64,000 bases of DNA from CALBPI01 sp038529355 (GCA_038529355.1 JBCBDU010000004.1:62001-126000); one strand, 5' to 3'. Counted from the first letter of the stretch, positions 52,399 through 61,109 are shown. A program made the numbers and translations. The notes: generated by a model not told the origin, from the letters alone.

Positions 52399-53666
52399 AC
52401 CTTGCACCGCTTGAACAGGCACTGGCGATGCGCTTCCCGGATGCCGGCGTGCGGCAGCGCGCGGCGCTGGACGCGTTGCTCACGCATGGCTTCCCGGACC
52501 GTCACGTGGAGCGCTGGAAATACACCCGCAGTGCGCCGTACGCGGACTATGCGTTGCGCGCCTTAGCAGCGCAACAACCGGGAAACGCACTGGACAACAC
52601 GCTCACCGAACGACTGGCCCAGTGGCAACAACAGTTTGCCGCGAGCTACATCATTGTCATCGTCAACGGACAAATGAACACGGCGCACACGTGCTTGCCG
52701 AGCGGCGTCACAATGACACCGGCTATTGCGGACCGCGCCGCGTTCAAGGCAACGCCCGACGATGCTCTGGCCTTGCTCAACGACGCCTTGCCGACAACGC
52801 AACTGACGTTATCGGTGGCGGACAACACCAAGACCGATGCGCCTTTGCATATTGTGCATTTGAGCCATGCGCAGAACGCGTTGGCACAGGTGCGTATTGA
52901 TGTTGATTTGCAACCCAACAGTCAATTGACCATCGTTGAGCACATCTTGCCGGCCGACTGCAAAGAGCCGATGCACAGCACCGTTGCAACCGCGCAGCTC
53001 GCGCAAGGGGCGACGCTTGCGTGGTATCGCCTGCAGCAGGCCGGCGGCGATGCATTGGTCGCAACACGTCTCGATGCAGTGCTGGCCAACGACGCCGTTC
53101 TGGACACGTTGACGCTGGATGTTGGCGGCAAGCTGGTGCGCAACGATCTGAATGTCGTCCTCGCCGAAGCTGGTGCCAGTGTGAACATGCGCGGTGTCTA
53201 TCTGATCAATGGCCAGCAGCACGTCGACAACCATACCCATGTCGACCATGCGGCAAAAGACACGACCAGCAACGAAGATTATCGCGGCGTACTGCGTGAT
53301 CACAGTCGCGCAGTGTTCAACGGCAAGGTCTATGTGCACGAGGGCGCCGATGGCACCGACGCTGCGCAATCCAACAAGAACCTGCTGCTGTCCGATCACG
53401 CAGAAATCGATACCAAGCCGGAGCTGGAAATTTATGCGGATGACGTCAAGTGTGCGCACGGCGCAACGGTCGGCCAGCTTGATGACGCCTCGCTGTTCTA
53501 CCTGCGCTCGCGCGGTATCGACAGCGACACCGCCACGCAACTGCTGACGTTTGCGTTCTGCCGCGAGGTGATCCGCGACATCGCTGACTTACCGGTCAAA
53601 ACTGCCGCGGAGCGTTTGGTCGCCAACGAGATTCCGGACTTCACAGCATTGGATCTTGCCTCATGA
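52395..53666 (+). CDS. sufD: Fe-S cluster assembly protein SufD
   Basis: 423 residues, a SufB paralogue with the same beta-helix: NEDYRGVLRDHSRAVFNGKV, LLSDHAEIDTKPELEIYADDV and CAHGATVGQLDD. FPDRHVERWKYTR at the N-terminus is typical. It partners SufB in SufBC2D. Overlaps sufS by four bases. Confidence 0.95.
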   Translation: MNLAPLEQALAMRFPDAGVRQRAALDALLTHGFPDRHVERWKYTRSAPYADYALRALAAQQPGNALDNTLTERLAQWQQQFAASYIIVIVNGQMNTAHTCLPSGVTMTPAIADRAAFKATPDDALALLNDALPTTQLTLSVADNTKTDAPLHIVHLSHAQNALAQVRIDVDLQPNSQLTIVEHILPADCKEPMHSTVATAQLAQGATLAWYRLQQAGGDALVATRLDAVLANDAVLDTLTLDVGGKLVRNDLNVVLAEAGASVNMRGVYLINGQQHVDNHTHVDHAAKDTTSNEDYRGVLRDHSRAVFNGKVYVHEGADGTDAAQSNKNLLLSDHAEIDTKPELEIYADDVKCAHGATVGQLDDASLFYLRSRGIDSDTATQLLTFAFCREVIRDIADLPVKTAAERLVANEIPDFTALDLAS

Positions 53667-54922
53667 GTGCAGCGGCCGACCTGACGCACGATGTGCGCGA
53701 GCTGGAGCAACAGATGCGCGCGCTGCGCGGCGATTTTCCGGCATTGCATCAATCGGTCAACGAACATCCGCTGGTGTTCCTCGACAGCGCCGCTTCCTCG
53801 CAGCGCGCGCAACCGGTGATTGATGCGGTTACGCACTACGAAACGCATGATCATGCCAACGTGCATCGCGGCGTACATACGCTGAGCCATCGTGCTACCA
53901 GCGCCTACGAAGGCGCACGCGAAACGGTGCGCGACTTTATCGGCGCCGCAAGCATCAACGAAATCATTTTCACGCGCGGCACGACCGAAGGCATCAATCT
54001 GGTTGCCCAGAGTTTTGTTGCCCCGCGTCTGAAAGCTGGCGATGAAATCGTCATTACCCATCTGGAGCATCACGCCAACATCGTGCCGTGGCAGATGCTT
54101 GCGGCGACGCACGACATCACGTTGCGCGTCGCGCCGGTCAACGATGATGGTAGCGTTGATACCAATGCTGTCATCGAGCTGCTGAACGAGCGCACGGTAA
54201 TGCTCGCGATCTCCGCAGTGTCCAATGCACTCGGTACGATTCTGCCACTGGGTGACATCATTCCGACGGCACGCGCGGCCGGCATTCCGGTGCTCGTTGA
54301 CGGCGCTCAGGCGGTGCCGCACAGCCATGTCGACGTGGTCGCGCTGGATGCCGATTTCTTTGTATTTTCAGCACACAAAATGTGCGGCCCAACCGGCGTC
54401 GGCGTGTTGTATGGTCGCGAGGCACTGCTCGACGCCATGCCGCCGTGGCAAGGCGGCGGCGACATGATCCGTGAGGTGAGTTTCGCCGGCACCACTTACA
54501 ACGACCTACCCTACAAATTCGAGGCAGGCACGCCCAACATTAGTGGCGTCGTGGGCCTGGGCGCAGCTTGCGACTACCTGTCTGCAGTGGGCATGCAGCG
54601 CATCGCTGATTACGAGCACTGGTTACTCGAGCAGCTGACGACACGTCTCCAGCCAATGGATGACATCCGTATTGTCGGCACCGCGCCGCGCAAAGCCGCC
54701 GTTGTGTCCTTCGTGATGCGTGACGTTCATCCGCATGATCTGGGCACTATCGTGGATCAGAAAGGCGTCGCGATTCGCACTGGTCATCATTGCGCGATGC
54801 CCGTCATGGATCGCTTCGACGTACCCGGCACTGCGCGCGCTTCAATGGCGTTCTACAACACACTCGAAGATATCGAAGCGCTGGTCGCAGCGTTAGATGT
54901 CGTGCGCAGGATGTTCCATTGA
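53663..54922 (+). CDS. sufS: Cysteine desulfurase SufS
   Basis: 419 residues. PLP Lys239 in FSAHKMCGPTGVG; the catalytic Cys377 in IRTGHHCAMP, the group II (SufS) arrangement. It takes sulfur from cysteine and hands it to SufU, encoded next. The N-terminus has about 15 extra residues relative to E. coli SufS. The sufU start overlaps its stop. Confidence 0.96.
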   Translation: MSAAADLTHDVRELEQQMRALRGDFPALHQSVNEHPLVFLDSAASSQRAQPVIDAVTHYETHDHANVHRGVHTLSHRATSAYEGARETVRDFIGAASINEIIFTRGTTEGINLVAQSFVAPRLKAGDEIVITHLEHHANIVPWQMLAATHDITLRVAPVNDDGSVDTNAVIELLNERTVMLAISAVSNALGTILPLGDIIPTARAAGIPVLVDGAQAVPHSHVDVVALDADFFVFSAHKMCGPTGVGVLYGREALLDAMPPWQGGGDMIREVSFAGTTYNDLPYKFEAGTPNISGVVGLGAACDYLSAVGMQRIADYEHWLLEQLTTRLQPMDDIRIVGTAPRKAAVVSFVMRDVHPHDLGTIVDQKGVAIRTGHHCAMPVMDRFDVPGTARASMAFYNTLEDIEALVAALDVVRRMFH

Positions 54923-55380
54923 GTACAGCAGATTTGGCGCAACTCTATCGCGACCAGGTGCTGCAACACTCACGCGCGCCAACACACCGGCGCCGTGTCG
55001 ACAACGCCACGATGGCGGTAACCGGTAACAACCCGCTGTGCGGCGACAAACTGACCGTCTATCTGACGTTGCATGCTGACACGATTGCGGATGTCTCTTT
55101 CGAAGGCTCAGGCTGCGCCATCAGTGTTGCCTCAGCCTCGATGCTGAGCGAGATGCTCAGCGGCGTTGAGCGACCACACGCACAGCAGCTGATCAATGAC
55201 ACACTGAGCTGGCTGGGCTCGGCGATCGACACGCCGCCACCGACACAACTGGCAAAAACACCCATCAGCGCGCTGGCTGCTGTTCGCCAGTATCCATCGC
55301 GGGTAAAATGCGCCACGCTCGCGTGGCATGCCGCCGCGAACGCAACACACAACCAATCAACGACTGTGACGACTGAGTAA
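54919..55380 (+). CDS. sufU: SufU-type sulfur-transfer protein
   Basis: About 153 residues. The best start is TTG at 54919, overlapping the sufS stop (ATTGAG); no ATG lies near, and the frame continues upstream inside sufS. Zinc ligands of SufU are present: Cys41 and Asp43 (NPLCGD), Cys66 (GSGCAIS) and Cys131 (VKCATLAW). SufU accepts persulfide from SufS by zinc-ligand swapping. SufU-containing SUF operons are usual in Firmicutes and occur in some gammaproteobacteria; no sufE is seen here. Confidence 0.9.
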   Translation: MSTADLAQLYRDQVLQHSRAPTHRRRVDNATMAVTGNNPLCGDKLTVYLTLHADTIADVSFEGSGCAISVASASMLSEMLSGVERPHAQQLINDTLSWLGSAIDTPPPTQLAKTPISALAAVRQYPSRVKCATLAWHAAANATHNQSTTVTTE

Positions 55381-55385
55381 CGGCT

Positions 55386-55940
55386 ATGTATTCGAACGAT
55401 AGCGAACCCTTCACCCTGCAACGCGATGTCGAAGCGGTCATTATCCCCGTCGGCATGCAAGTGACGCTGCGCAAAGGCAGCAATGGCTACATCACACAAG
55501 GCCTGGGTGGCAATTTCACGATCTATCTCGAGGGCAGCCTGTTCCGGGTCGACGGCAAAGACGCCGACGCGCTGGGCAAAGAACCGGTCAAACCACCCGA
55601 GGTACCGGCCGGTATCAGCGATGATGATTTCGAACAAATTATCTGGCGCCAGTTGAAAACCTGCTTTGACCCGGAAATCCCGGTCGATATCGTCGAACTG
55701 GGTCTCGTCTATCGCGTCGACATCAGCAAGGACGGCGACGGCCAGCGCCGCGTCGATGTGGATATGACATTGACTGCACCGGGCTGCGGCATGGGCGACG
55801 TCATCGTTGACGACGTACGCCAGAAAGTGGCGATTGTGCCAACCGTCGATGAGGTCAACGTTGAGCTTGTCTTTGACCCGCCATGGAATCACATGATGAT
55901 GAGCGAAGAAGCACGTCTGCAAACCGGCATGATGTATTAA
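55386..55940 (+). CDS. sufT: SufT family Fe-S assembly protein
   Basis: 184 residues. A unique N-terminal ~75 residues (LQRDVEAVIIPVGMQVTLRK) precedes a MIP18/DUF59 domain with DPEIPVDIVELGLVY and LTAPGCGMGDVI, whose Cys is conserved. SufT helps mature Fe-S proteins under high demand. Five bases after sufU, so part of the operon. Confidence 0.92.
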   Translation: MYSNDSEPFTLQRDVEAVIIPVGMQVTLRKGSNGYITQGLGGNFTIYLEGSLFRVDGKDADALGKEPVKPPEVPAGISDDDFEQIIWRQLKTCFDPEIPVDIVELGLVYRVDISKDGDGQRRVDVDMTLTAPGCGMGDVIVDDVRQKVAIVPTVDEVNVELVFDPPWNHMMMSEEARLQTGMMY

Positions 55941-55953
55941 GGTGCGTTAACGG

Positions 55954-56478
55954 ATGGGTTTCAAAACGCACTCCCTGACGCTGCTGCGGCACGCCAAATC
56001 GGACTGGAGTCGGGAGTCCCTGTCCGACCATGACCGTCCGCTGAACGAGCGCGGTGAACGTGATGCGCCGCAAATGGGCAAGCGGCTCAAAGCACTCGGC
56101 GTGCGACCTTCACTGCTGGTCACGAGCACCGCCAAGCGGGCAGTCCAGACGTGCAAGCTGGTTGCCAACAACCTCGGCTTCCCGCTGGAGTTCATCCACC
56201 GCGAGCGCGACCTGTATCTGGCCTCGCCACAGCAAATTATGCGCACGCTGGCGCAGCAGGATCCGAGTTTTCACCATGTGTTGCTGGTGGGCCACAACCC
56301 AGGCATCTCCGAGCTTGCGCAACGATTATCCGACGGGCTCGTGGTTGATATGCCAACCGCCGCCATGCTGACCGTTGAGGGAGAAACGCCAGATTGGGCC
56401 AGCTTTGAGCAGATAGCCAGACGCGTCGTAGGCTACGACTACCCCAAGAACCACGCAGGCGTTATCACACGCCAATAG
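55954..56478 (+). CDS. sixA: SixA-type phosphohistidine phosphatase
   Basis: 174 residues. Histidine-phosphatase fold: catalytic LLRHAKSDWS (RHG-like RHA), SDHDRPLNERGERDA, TSTAKRAVQT and the second His in LLVGHNPGISEL. SixA removes phosphate from histidine of phosphorelay or PTS proteins. It follows sufT by 13 bases and may be carried on the suf transcript; a functional link is not evident. Confidence 0.88.
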   Translation: MGFKTHSLTLLRHAKSDWSRESLSDHDRPLNERGERDAPQMGKRLKALGVRPSLLVTSTAKRAVQTCKLVANNLGFPLEFIHRERDLYLASPQQIMRTLAQQDPSFHHVLLVGHNPGISELAQRLSDGLVVDMPTAAMLTVEGETPDWASFEQIARRVVGYDYPKNHAGVITRQ

Positions 56479-56628
56479 GTCTCGCGCATGGCGACTGCAG
56501 CCGGGTGATTGCGAACCAAGCCGGGTTCAACCATTCTGTTTGATATATTGATTCGATCTTTTAATTGAATTTTTATAAACAGTATTGACGCCCTATTCTA
56601 GGCGCATCTTCGTCGCCCGGATGCTGAT

Positions 56629-57648
56629 ATGAACCCTGCAAATCGAAATGCGCTCCGCAGCCTGCAAGCCGTCCCCAGCACCCGCAACCCGCTGCGAATT
56701 GCCCTGGCGATCGGCGACGATGCACGCTCCAGGACGCTGGTAACGGCGCTGCAATCGACACTGGCGCAGTGCGACGCGCGCGTTGCACACGAGTCCCTAC
56801 CCGGCAGCGAAAGTTGCGGATTATCGGTAGCACTGCCGCGCGAGGACGCCGGCAACATGGGTGCGTTGTACCGCTTCCGTGCACTGGCGCCGCTGTGCAA
56901 AGCACATGCACACTCTATGGATCTGACCATCGCAGCTGACGAGAGCGGCCATACCCTCAGCGAGCCCAACGCAAGAATCAGCAGCGTATCGCCGAGCGAG
57001 CAGACCATTGATCTGGCGTGCCGATATGCGCTGCAACGCGGCAGGCAAGGCGTTAGTCTGGTAACCCATGTCGAGATGTCCGACGGTACGCGGGCGTTCA
57101 TGCAGCGCATGACTAGCGAGTTTTCGGTGCGCTATCCGGCGCTGACGCTCAACACGCTGGATGCAGACGACGCACTGTACGCCATGTTCAAGGACGCAGG
57201 CTCGCTGGATGTCCTGGTCAGCTCACCGGCTATCGCACAAACGTTGTGCGCAGCAGCGGTCAATCTTGCCAATGCGGCCGACACGGCAACGGTGATGCGC
57301 GTTCGCGATCAGCAGTGCGATGTCTTGCCATGGCGTTCGACAAGAGCGGGGGATACACCTGCAAGCCTGTCGGCCTGGATCGCCTGTGTGACGGAGTGTT
57401 TGTTGATGCTGGGTCGTTCACGCCAGGCACTGGCTTTGGACAATGCGTGGCTGGCGACGCTGGAGCACGGCGCGCAGTGCGGCGGCGTGCACTTGATTAG
57501 CCCGTACACGTCAACGCTTAACGCTGAAGCATTCGCTGATGCCGTTTGCTTGCGTCTGGGCGAGCGACCGCAAAAAGTGGCACAACGATTGTCACCAGCG
57601 CAGCCGGCGCAGCCACAGCGACTTGCATTGGTCGCAATGCGTCACTGA
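56629..57648 (+). CDS. Degenerate isocitrate/isopropylmalate dehydrogenase-like protein
   Basis: 339 residues, intact frame. Blocks follow the NAD-dependent isocitrate/isopropylmalate dehydrogenase order: RIALAIGDD (23-31) for IPGDGIG, GALYRFRALAP (78-88) for the LYANVRP block, IDLACRYALQRGRQGVSLV (127-145), SDGTRAFMQRM (151-161), YPALTLNTLDADDALYAMF (169-187), LDVLVSSPAIAQTL (193-206) and a C-terminal ISPYTSTLNAEAFADAV (290-306). The residues for chemistry are gone: no catalytic Lys before SDG, no Tyr in the RENTEG block, and the metal-binding NLFGDILSD has become SPAIAQTLC. Probably a pseudoenzyme. It has its own AT-rich upstream region (56537-56580). Confidence 0.6.
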   Translation: MNPANRNALRSLQAVPSTRNPLRIALAIGDDARSRTLVTALQSTLAQCDARVAHESLPGSESCGLSVALPREDAGNMGALYRFRALAPLCKAHAHSMDLTIAADESGHTLSEPNARISSVSPSEQTIDLACRYALQRGRQGVSLVTHVEMSDGTRAFMQRMTSEFSVRYPALTLNTLDADDALYAMFKDAGSLDVLVSSPAIAQTLCAAAVNLANAADTATVMRVRDQQCDVLPWRSTRAGDTPASLSAWIACVTECLLMLGRSRQALALDNAWLATLEHGAQCGGVHLISPYTSTLNAEAFADAVCLRLGERPQKVAQRLSPAQPAQPQRLALVAMRH

Positions 57649-57708
57649 TTGCCCGGTAAGCGGACGGTACTGTGGACACGTGCGCACAGGCCAAGGCACA
57701 AGACACTA

Positions 57709-57729
57709 GGCTTACGGCTTACGGCTTAC
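57709..57729. repeat. Three tandem GGCTTAC heptamers in a 314-base gene-free gap
   Basis: The 57649-57962 spacer contains no supportable gene on either strand. It starts after the pseudo-dehydrogenase and ends at the M24 peptidase. GGCTTAC is repeated three times head to tail and is followed by an AT-richer stretch with AAAGC/TAAGC reiterations (57733-57767). No hairpin with a T-run is visible. Confidence 0.5.
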
Positions 57730-57962
57730 GGCCCAAAGCATAAAGTACAAAGCGCTAAGCACTAAGCTGCCAGACCAGAAGCGAAGGGCCACATTCTTGA
57801 AGTCCGGCAAGTTGGACCGCTAGCTGCCGACCAACGCGACTCGCCCTAACGCACCCTTCCCGTACTAATAGACTCGACAGCTCACATCGAACCACGAGGA
57901 TCACACCTTCGAATCGGGCGCGCCGCGCGTGTAGACTGGCGTCATCGCTGACTGGAGTTGCC

Positions 57963-59300
57963 ATGAAGTCTATGCCCCTGCTCGCCGCACTATGCGTGCT
58001 CGCTCACAGCGCAAGCTACGCCGATCACGCGCCGTTATCAGTTGCCGATTATCCGGCGCGACCCGTTGTCATGAATCGCATCATCGCGAAGCGACTGGAC
58101 ACGCTGCTACCGCGCGTCATGCGCGAAACCGGTGTCGATATGTGGCTGGTCATTGCGCGCGAGTACAACAACGACCCGGTGTTCCTGTCGTTGGTTCCCA
58201 GGCCACGTTTCACAGCGCGACGCACAACGATGTTGATGTTCCACGACCGTGGCCCCGAGCTGGGGGTTGAGCGTTTGACAATCAGTCGCTACCCGCTCGG
58301 CACGCTGTACGAGGCCGCCTGGGAAGGCGGCGAGCTCGACGCGCAGTGGCAACGATTGGGCGAACTGATTGCGCAGCGCAATCCAAAGTCAATCGCCGTC
58401 AACGTCAGCGATACCTGGCCGGTTGCAGATGGCCTCAGTCATGGCCTGCACCGCAAATTGGTGGCAGCACTGGGTCCGAAACACGCGCAGAAATTGGTGT
58501 CGTCCGAAGCGCTCGTCGTACGTTGGCTGGAGACGCGGATTGATGATGAAGTGGCCGTATGGCAGCGCGCAGTAGGCATTGCACGACAGACGATCGCAAC
58601 AGCATTTAGCGCAGAGGTGATCACGCCGAACGTCACAACACTGGGCGAAGTCGCGTGGTTTATTCGGCGCGAATTCGAACGCCACGGACTGGCTCCCTGG
58701 TTCCATCCAGACGTTAATTTGCAGCGCCCGGGCCAACCGTACCCGAGTGACGCTGAATTCTTTGGTGAGGCCAGTGCAGATCTGGTCATAGAGCGCGGCG
58801 ACGTGCTGCACACCGACGTCGGGCTGTGCTATCTCGGCTTGTGCACTGATACGCAAGAGATGGGCTATGTGCTGCGCCTCGGTGAAGACAACGCACCTGC
58901 CGGACTACAAGCCGCGATGGCAGTAGGCAATCGCTGGCAAGATTTGTTGACGCAGGAATTCGTCAGCGGCCGCACCGGCAACGATATCCTCGCCAGTGCG
59001 CAACGCAACATGGCAAAAGCCGGTATCACCTCGGCGACCTACACACACCCGCTGGGTATTTTCGGCCATGCGCCAGGGCCGACGATCGGCATGTGGGACA
59101 ACCAGGGGCCAACACCGGGTCGCGGTGACTGGCCGCTATATCCGATGACTGGCTACGCAATCGAAGGCAATGTGAAAGTAGCCGTACCGGAATTTGCGGA
59201 TCAGTTAATTCAGATGAAGCTCGAACAAAGCGCGCTGTTTGATGGTGACACCGTGCACTATCTCGCCGGGCGTCAGACAGCCCTGCATCTGGTGCGCTAG
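57963..59300 (+). CDS. Secreted M24-family metallopeptidase
   Basis: 445 residues with a signal peptide (about 1-20, SASYA). Creatinase/aminopeptidase-P fold: N-terminal domain (22-190) and pita-bread catalytic domain. Two-metal ligands are recognisable: the two Asp in LHTDVGLCYLGLCTDTQ, His in FGHAPGPTIG, Glu in GYAIEGNV and Glu in MKLEQSALF. Likely a periplasmic Xaa-Pro-type peptidase; the true substrate is unknown. The gene stands alone. Confidence 0.85.
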   Translation: MKSMPLLAALCVLAHSASYADHAPLSVADYPARPVVMNRIIAKRLDTLLPRVMRETGVDMWLVIAREYNNDPVFLSLVPRPRFTARRTTMLMFHDRGPELGVERLTISRYPLGTLYEAAWEGGELDAQWQRLGELIAQRNPKSIAVNVSDTWPVADGLSHGLHRKLVAALGPKHAQKLVSSEALVVRWLETRIDDEVAVWQRAVGIARQTIATAFSAEVITPNVTTLGEVAWFIRREFERHGLAPWFHPDVNLQRPGQPYPSDAEFFGEASADLVIERGDVLHTDVGLCYLGLCTDTQEMGYVLRLGEDNAPAGLQAAMAVGNRWQDLLTQEFVSGRTGNDILASAQRNMAKAGITSATYTHPLGIFGHAPGPTIGMWDNQGPTPGRGDWPLYPMTGYAIEGNVKVAVPEFADQLIQMKLEQSALFDGDTVHYLAGRQTALHLVR

Positions 59301-59314
59301 CATCGCGCTTAGAA

Positions 59315-59539
59315 TCACCCGGAGTCCATCGACAACGCTAACGCAATGCCAACAACAAGAATGCCGCCACCCAGCGACAACACCATGGGCAAGCCATAGT
59401 ATGCGCAGGCGATCGCTCCGGCTCCGGTGCCCACGACAAACGCGATGACAACTTTCAAAAGATCGCGCGCCAGACCTGCCATCAAGTCGAGCAGAAAACC
59501 GGTGAAACCGCTCCGCGCTGGTTGCTTATCATCGCTCAT
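59315..59539 (-). CDS. Small two-helix membrane protein
   Basis: 74 residues from ATG at 59539 with AGGGGG well placed upstream. An amphipathic segment (about 13-27) precedes two hydrophobic helices (about 28-47 and 51-70) rich in Gly/Ala/Val. No known family recognised. It converges with the peptidase gene, 14 bases apart. Confidence 0.6.
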   Translation of the reverse strand: MSDDKQPARSGFTGFLLDLMAGLARDLLKVVIAFVVGTGAGAIACAYYGLPMVLSLGGGILVVGIALALSMDSG

Positions 59540-59651
59540 CAAAACCCCCTAGGTTGCGCCGTGAAAACACCACAGCGTGACGCCCGGCCAGACTCGACAC
59601 AGGTTATCGACATCGACCGCCTGACGACACATGGAAAACCCGCAGCATCGC

Positions 59652-60413
59652 TCATAGATCGAGCAAGTGCTCCAGACCAACGGTCACGCCAGCCTCAAGT
59701 GTTGCCGCCCTTTGTAGCGCCAATACGATCCCCGGCACAAAACACTGGTAGTCACTGGTGTCATGTCGCAACGTCAGGTATTGCCCGACTGTGCCCAGAA
59801 TCACTTCCTGATGCGCTGCGGTGCCATGCAGGCGCAATGAGTGTACCGCCACCCCGTCGACGTCGGCGCCCAGCGCGCCAGCGACGATCTCACTGCCTCG
59901 GTTGTGTGCGGCATGCTGACGCGCCGACCCGATGCGCGCCGCGGTGTGCAGCGCCGTGCCCGAAGGTGCGTCGGGTTTATCGTGACGATGCATCTCGACG
60001 ATTTCAGCAGACTCGAAAAACGGCGCCGCCTGCTCGGCAAAACGCATCATTAACACCGCACCAATCGAAAAATTCGGCACGATAAGACACCGCGCATCGT
60101 GATCCGACCACGCATCGCGCAACGCTCCGAGCCGCGCTTCGGTATAGCCGGAGGTACCGACCACAACATCAGTACCAAGCGCCTGCCAGCGCGGCAGATT
60201 CTCATCGGCGGCGGCCGGGTGGGTCAATTCAATGATCACGTCACAGGCCGACAGCTTCGCGGCATCACCGCACGCGGCGTGACCTAGAATCTGCTCACCA
60301 CCGTGCCCAGGCGCATACAGCCAGGCGACCGAGAGCCCGTCGGTCGCTTCAATGGCGTTAATCGTCAACCGACCCATCACGCCGTTAGCGCCCGAAACAC
60401 CAACCGTTTTCAT
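59652..60413 (-). CDS. dapB: 4-hydroxy-tetrahydrodipicolinate reductase
   Basis: 253 residues from ATG at 60413; the frame continues 14 codons upstream. NAD(P)-binding VGVSGANGVMGRL at the start; the substrate region reads EMHRHDKPDAPSGTAL (140-155), keeping the first catalytic His (142) and Lys146 but with Arg143 where most DapB have a second His. The N-terminal half is compact, more like the shorter DapB forms than E. coli (273). It reduces the DapA product on the way to lysine. It is not linked to dnaJ or carA as in many gammaproteobacteria. Confidence 0.88.
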   Translation of the reverse strand: MKTVGVSGANGVMGRLTINAIEATDGLSVAWLYAPGHGGEQILGHAACGDAAKLSACDVIIELTHPAAADENLPRWQALGTDVVVGTSGYTEARLGALRDAWSDHDARCLIVPNFSIGAVLMMRFAEQAAPFFESAEIVEMHRHDKPDAPSGTALHTAARIGSARQHAAHNRGSEIVAGALGADVDGVAVHSLRLHGTAAHQEVILGTVGQYLTLRHDTSDYQCFVPGIVLALQRAATLEAGVTVGLEHLLDL

Positions 60414-60633
60414 GCTATCACCAGGCGCGGCGACCTGTGTTGTGCTTGCGAGCAAGGCACGACTGCCAACGCCATGCGCGTGACCGCCGAGCTCAAAGAG
60501 AATCTAAACATTGCGCGCCAACGCCTCGTGCACCGATCAACCACCGTACGCTCATGGTAGTGCATTTTTGTGTTCGGCAGTACCGTGCTTGGCTGTGCCG
60601 GCACGAACTATGGCTAATCCATAGGTGTGCGCT

Positions 60634-60649
60634 TGTGACATCAGTCACG
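60634..60649. promoter_or_regulatory. CRP-like TGTGA-N6-TCAC site
   Basis: TGTGACATCAGTCACG matches the CRP consensus TGTGA-N6-TCACA at nine of ten positions. It lies between the ArsR stop (60678) and dapB (60413); a further inverted repeat CTATGG-CTAAT-CCATAG is at 60608-60624. A site controlling dapB is possible; no CRP gene is in the window. Confidence 0.35.
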
Positions 60650-60677
60650 AAGTCGGCAGCACAGTGGCCGATTTACG

Positions 60678-61046
60678 CTACTCGGGTGGCAGATTGCTAC
60701 CCTCAAGCCATGCGGCTTTGGCATCGCGCGCGCGTTGCGCAGATACCTCACCGACCCAATCGGCAACAAAATCAACACCCTGCATTAACCAGTCCGGCAG
60801 CGCATCGACCGCCAGCGAATACACACGACGGCGCCCTTCGCTGCGCTCGCTGACAAGCTGGAAGGCGCGCAACATCCCCAGATGTTGCGACGTGCGAGTT
60901 GGCGAAATGCCAACACGCGCGGCCATGTCATTAACATCCGACTCGCCGTTCGCCGCGAGTGCATGCACGATCAGGATCCGATCCGGATTTGATATCACCT
61001 TCAAAAGGGAGCCTAACTCCTTGGCGACGAGACGGCGATTCGGCAT
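60678..61046 (-). CDS. ArsR-family transcriptional regulator
   Basis: 122 residues from ATG at 61046, with GGAG five bases upstream. Winged helix: LGSLLKVISNPDRILIVHAL, then recognition region GISPTRTSQHLGMLRAFQLV and the wing SEGRRRVYSL. It lacks the CxC metal motif of ArsR/SmtB sensors, so the signal is not obviously a metal. It lies directly downstream of dabA on the same strand and is the likely regulator of the DAB system. Confidence 0.85.
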   Translation of the reverse strand: MPNRRLVAKELGSLLKVISNPDRILIVHALAANGESDVNDMAARVGISPTRTSQHLGMLRAFQLVSERSEGRRRVYSLAVDALPDWLMQGVDFVADWVGEVSAQRARDAKAAWLEGSNLPPE

Positions 61047-61064
61047 AAAAGCTCCGGTAGTGTG

Positions 61065-61103
61065 CAAAAAACGGATCGCAGCGACGCATCCGACGCCGCT
61101 GCG
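61065..61103 (-). terminator. Terminator-like hairpin between dabA and arsR-type gene
   Basis: On the minus strand CGCAGCGGC (61103-61095) pairs with GTCGCTGCG (61085-61077) with one G-T pair, followed after five bases by TTTTTT (61071-61066). It sits between the dabA stop and the regulator start, so it may end most dabBA transcripts or attenuate the regulator. Confidence 0.55.
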
Positions 61104-61109
61104 AGACCA

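Noticed and set aside
57709..57767. CRISPR-like array
   Set aside because: Repeat units are only seven bases, directly tandem, with no spacers and no cas genes.
57755..57964. Small minus-strand gene upstream of the M24 peptidase
   Set aside because: No ribosome site, no recognisable domain, and it overlaps the likely promoter region of the peptidase.
60303..60560. Plus-strand frame overlapping the dapB start
   Set aside because: Overlaps dapB antisense; no start signal or domain.
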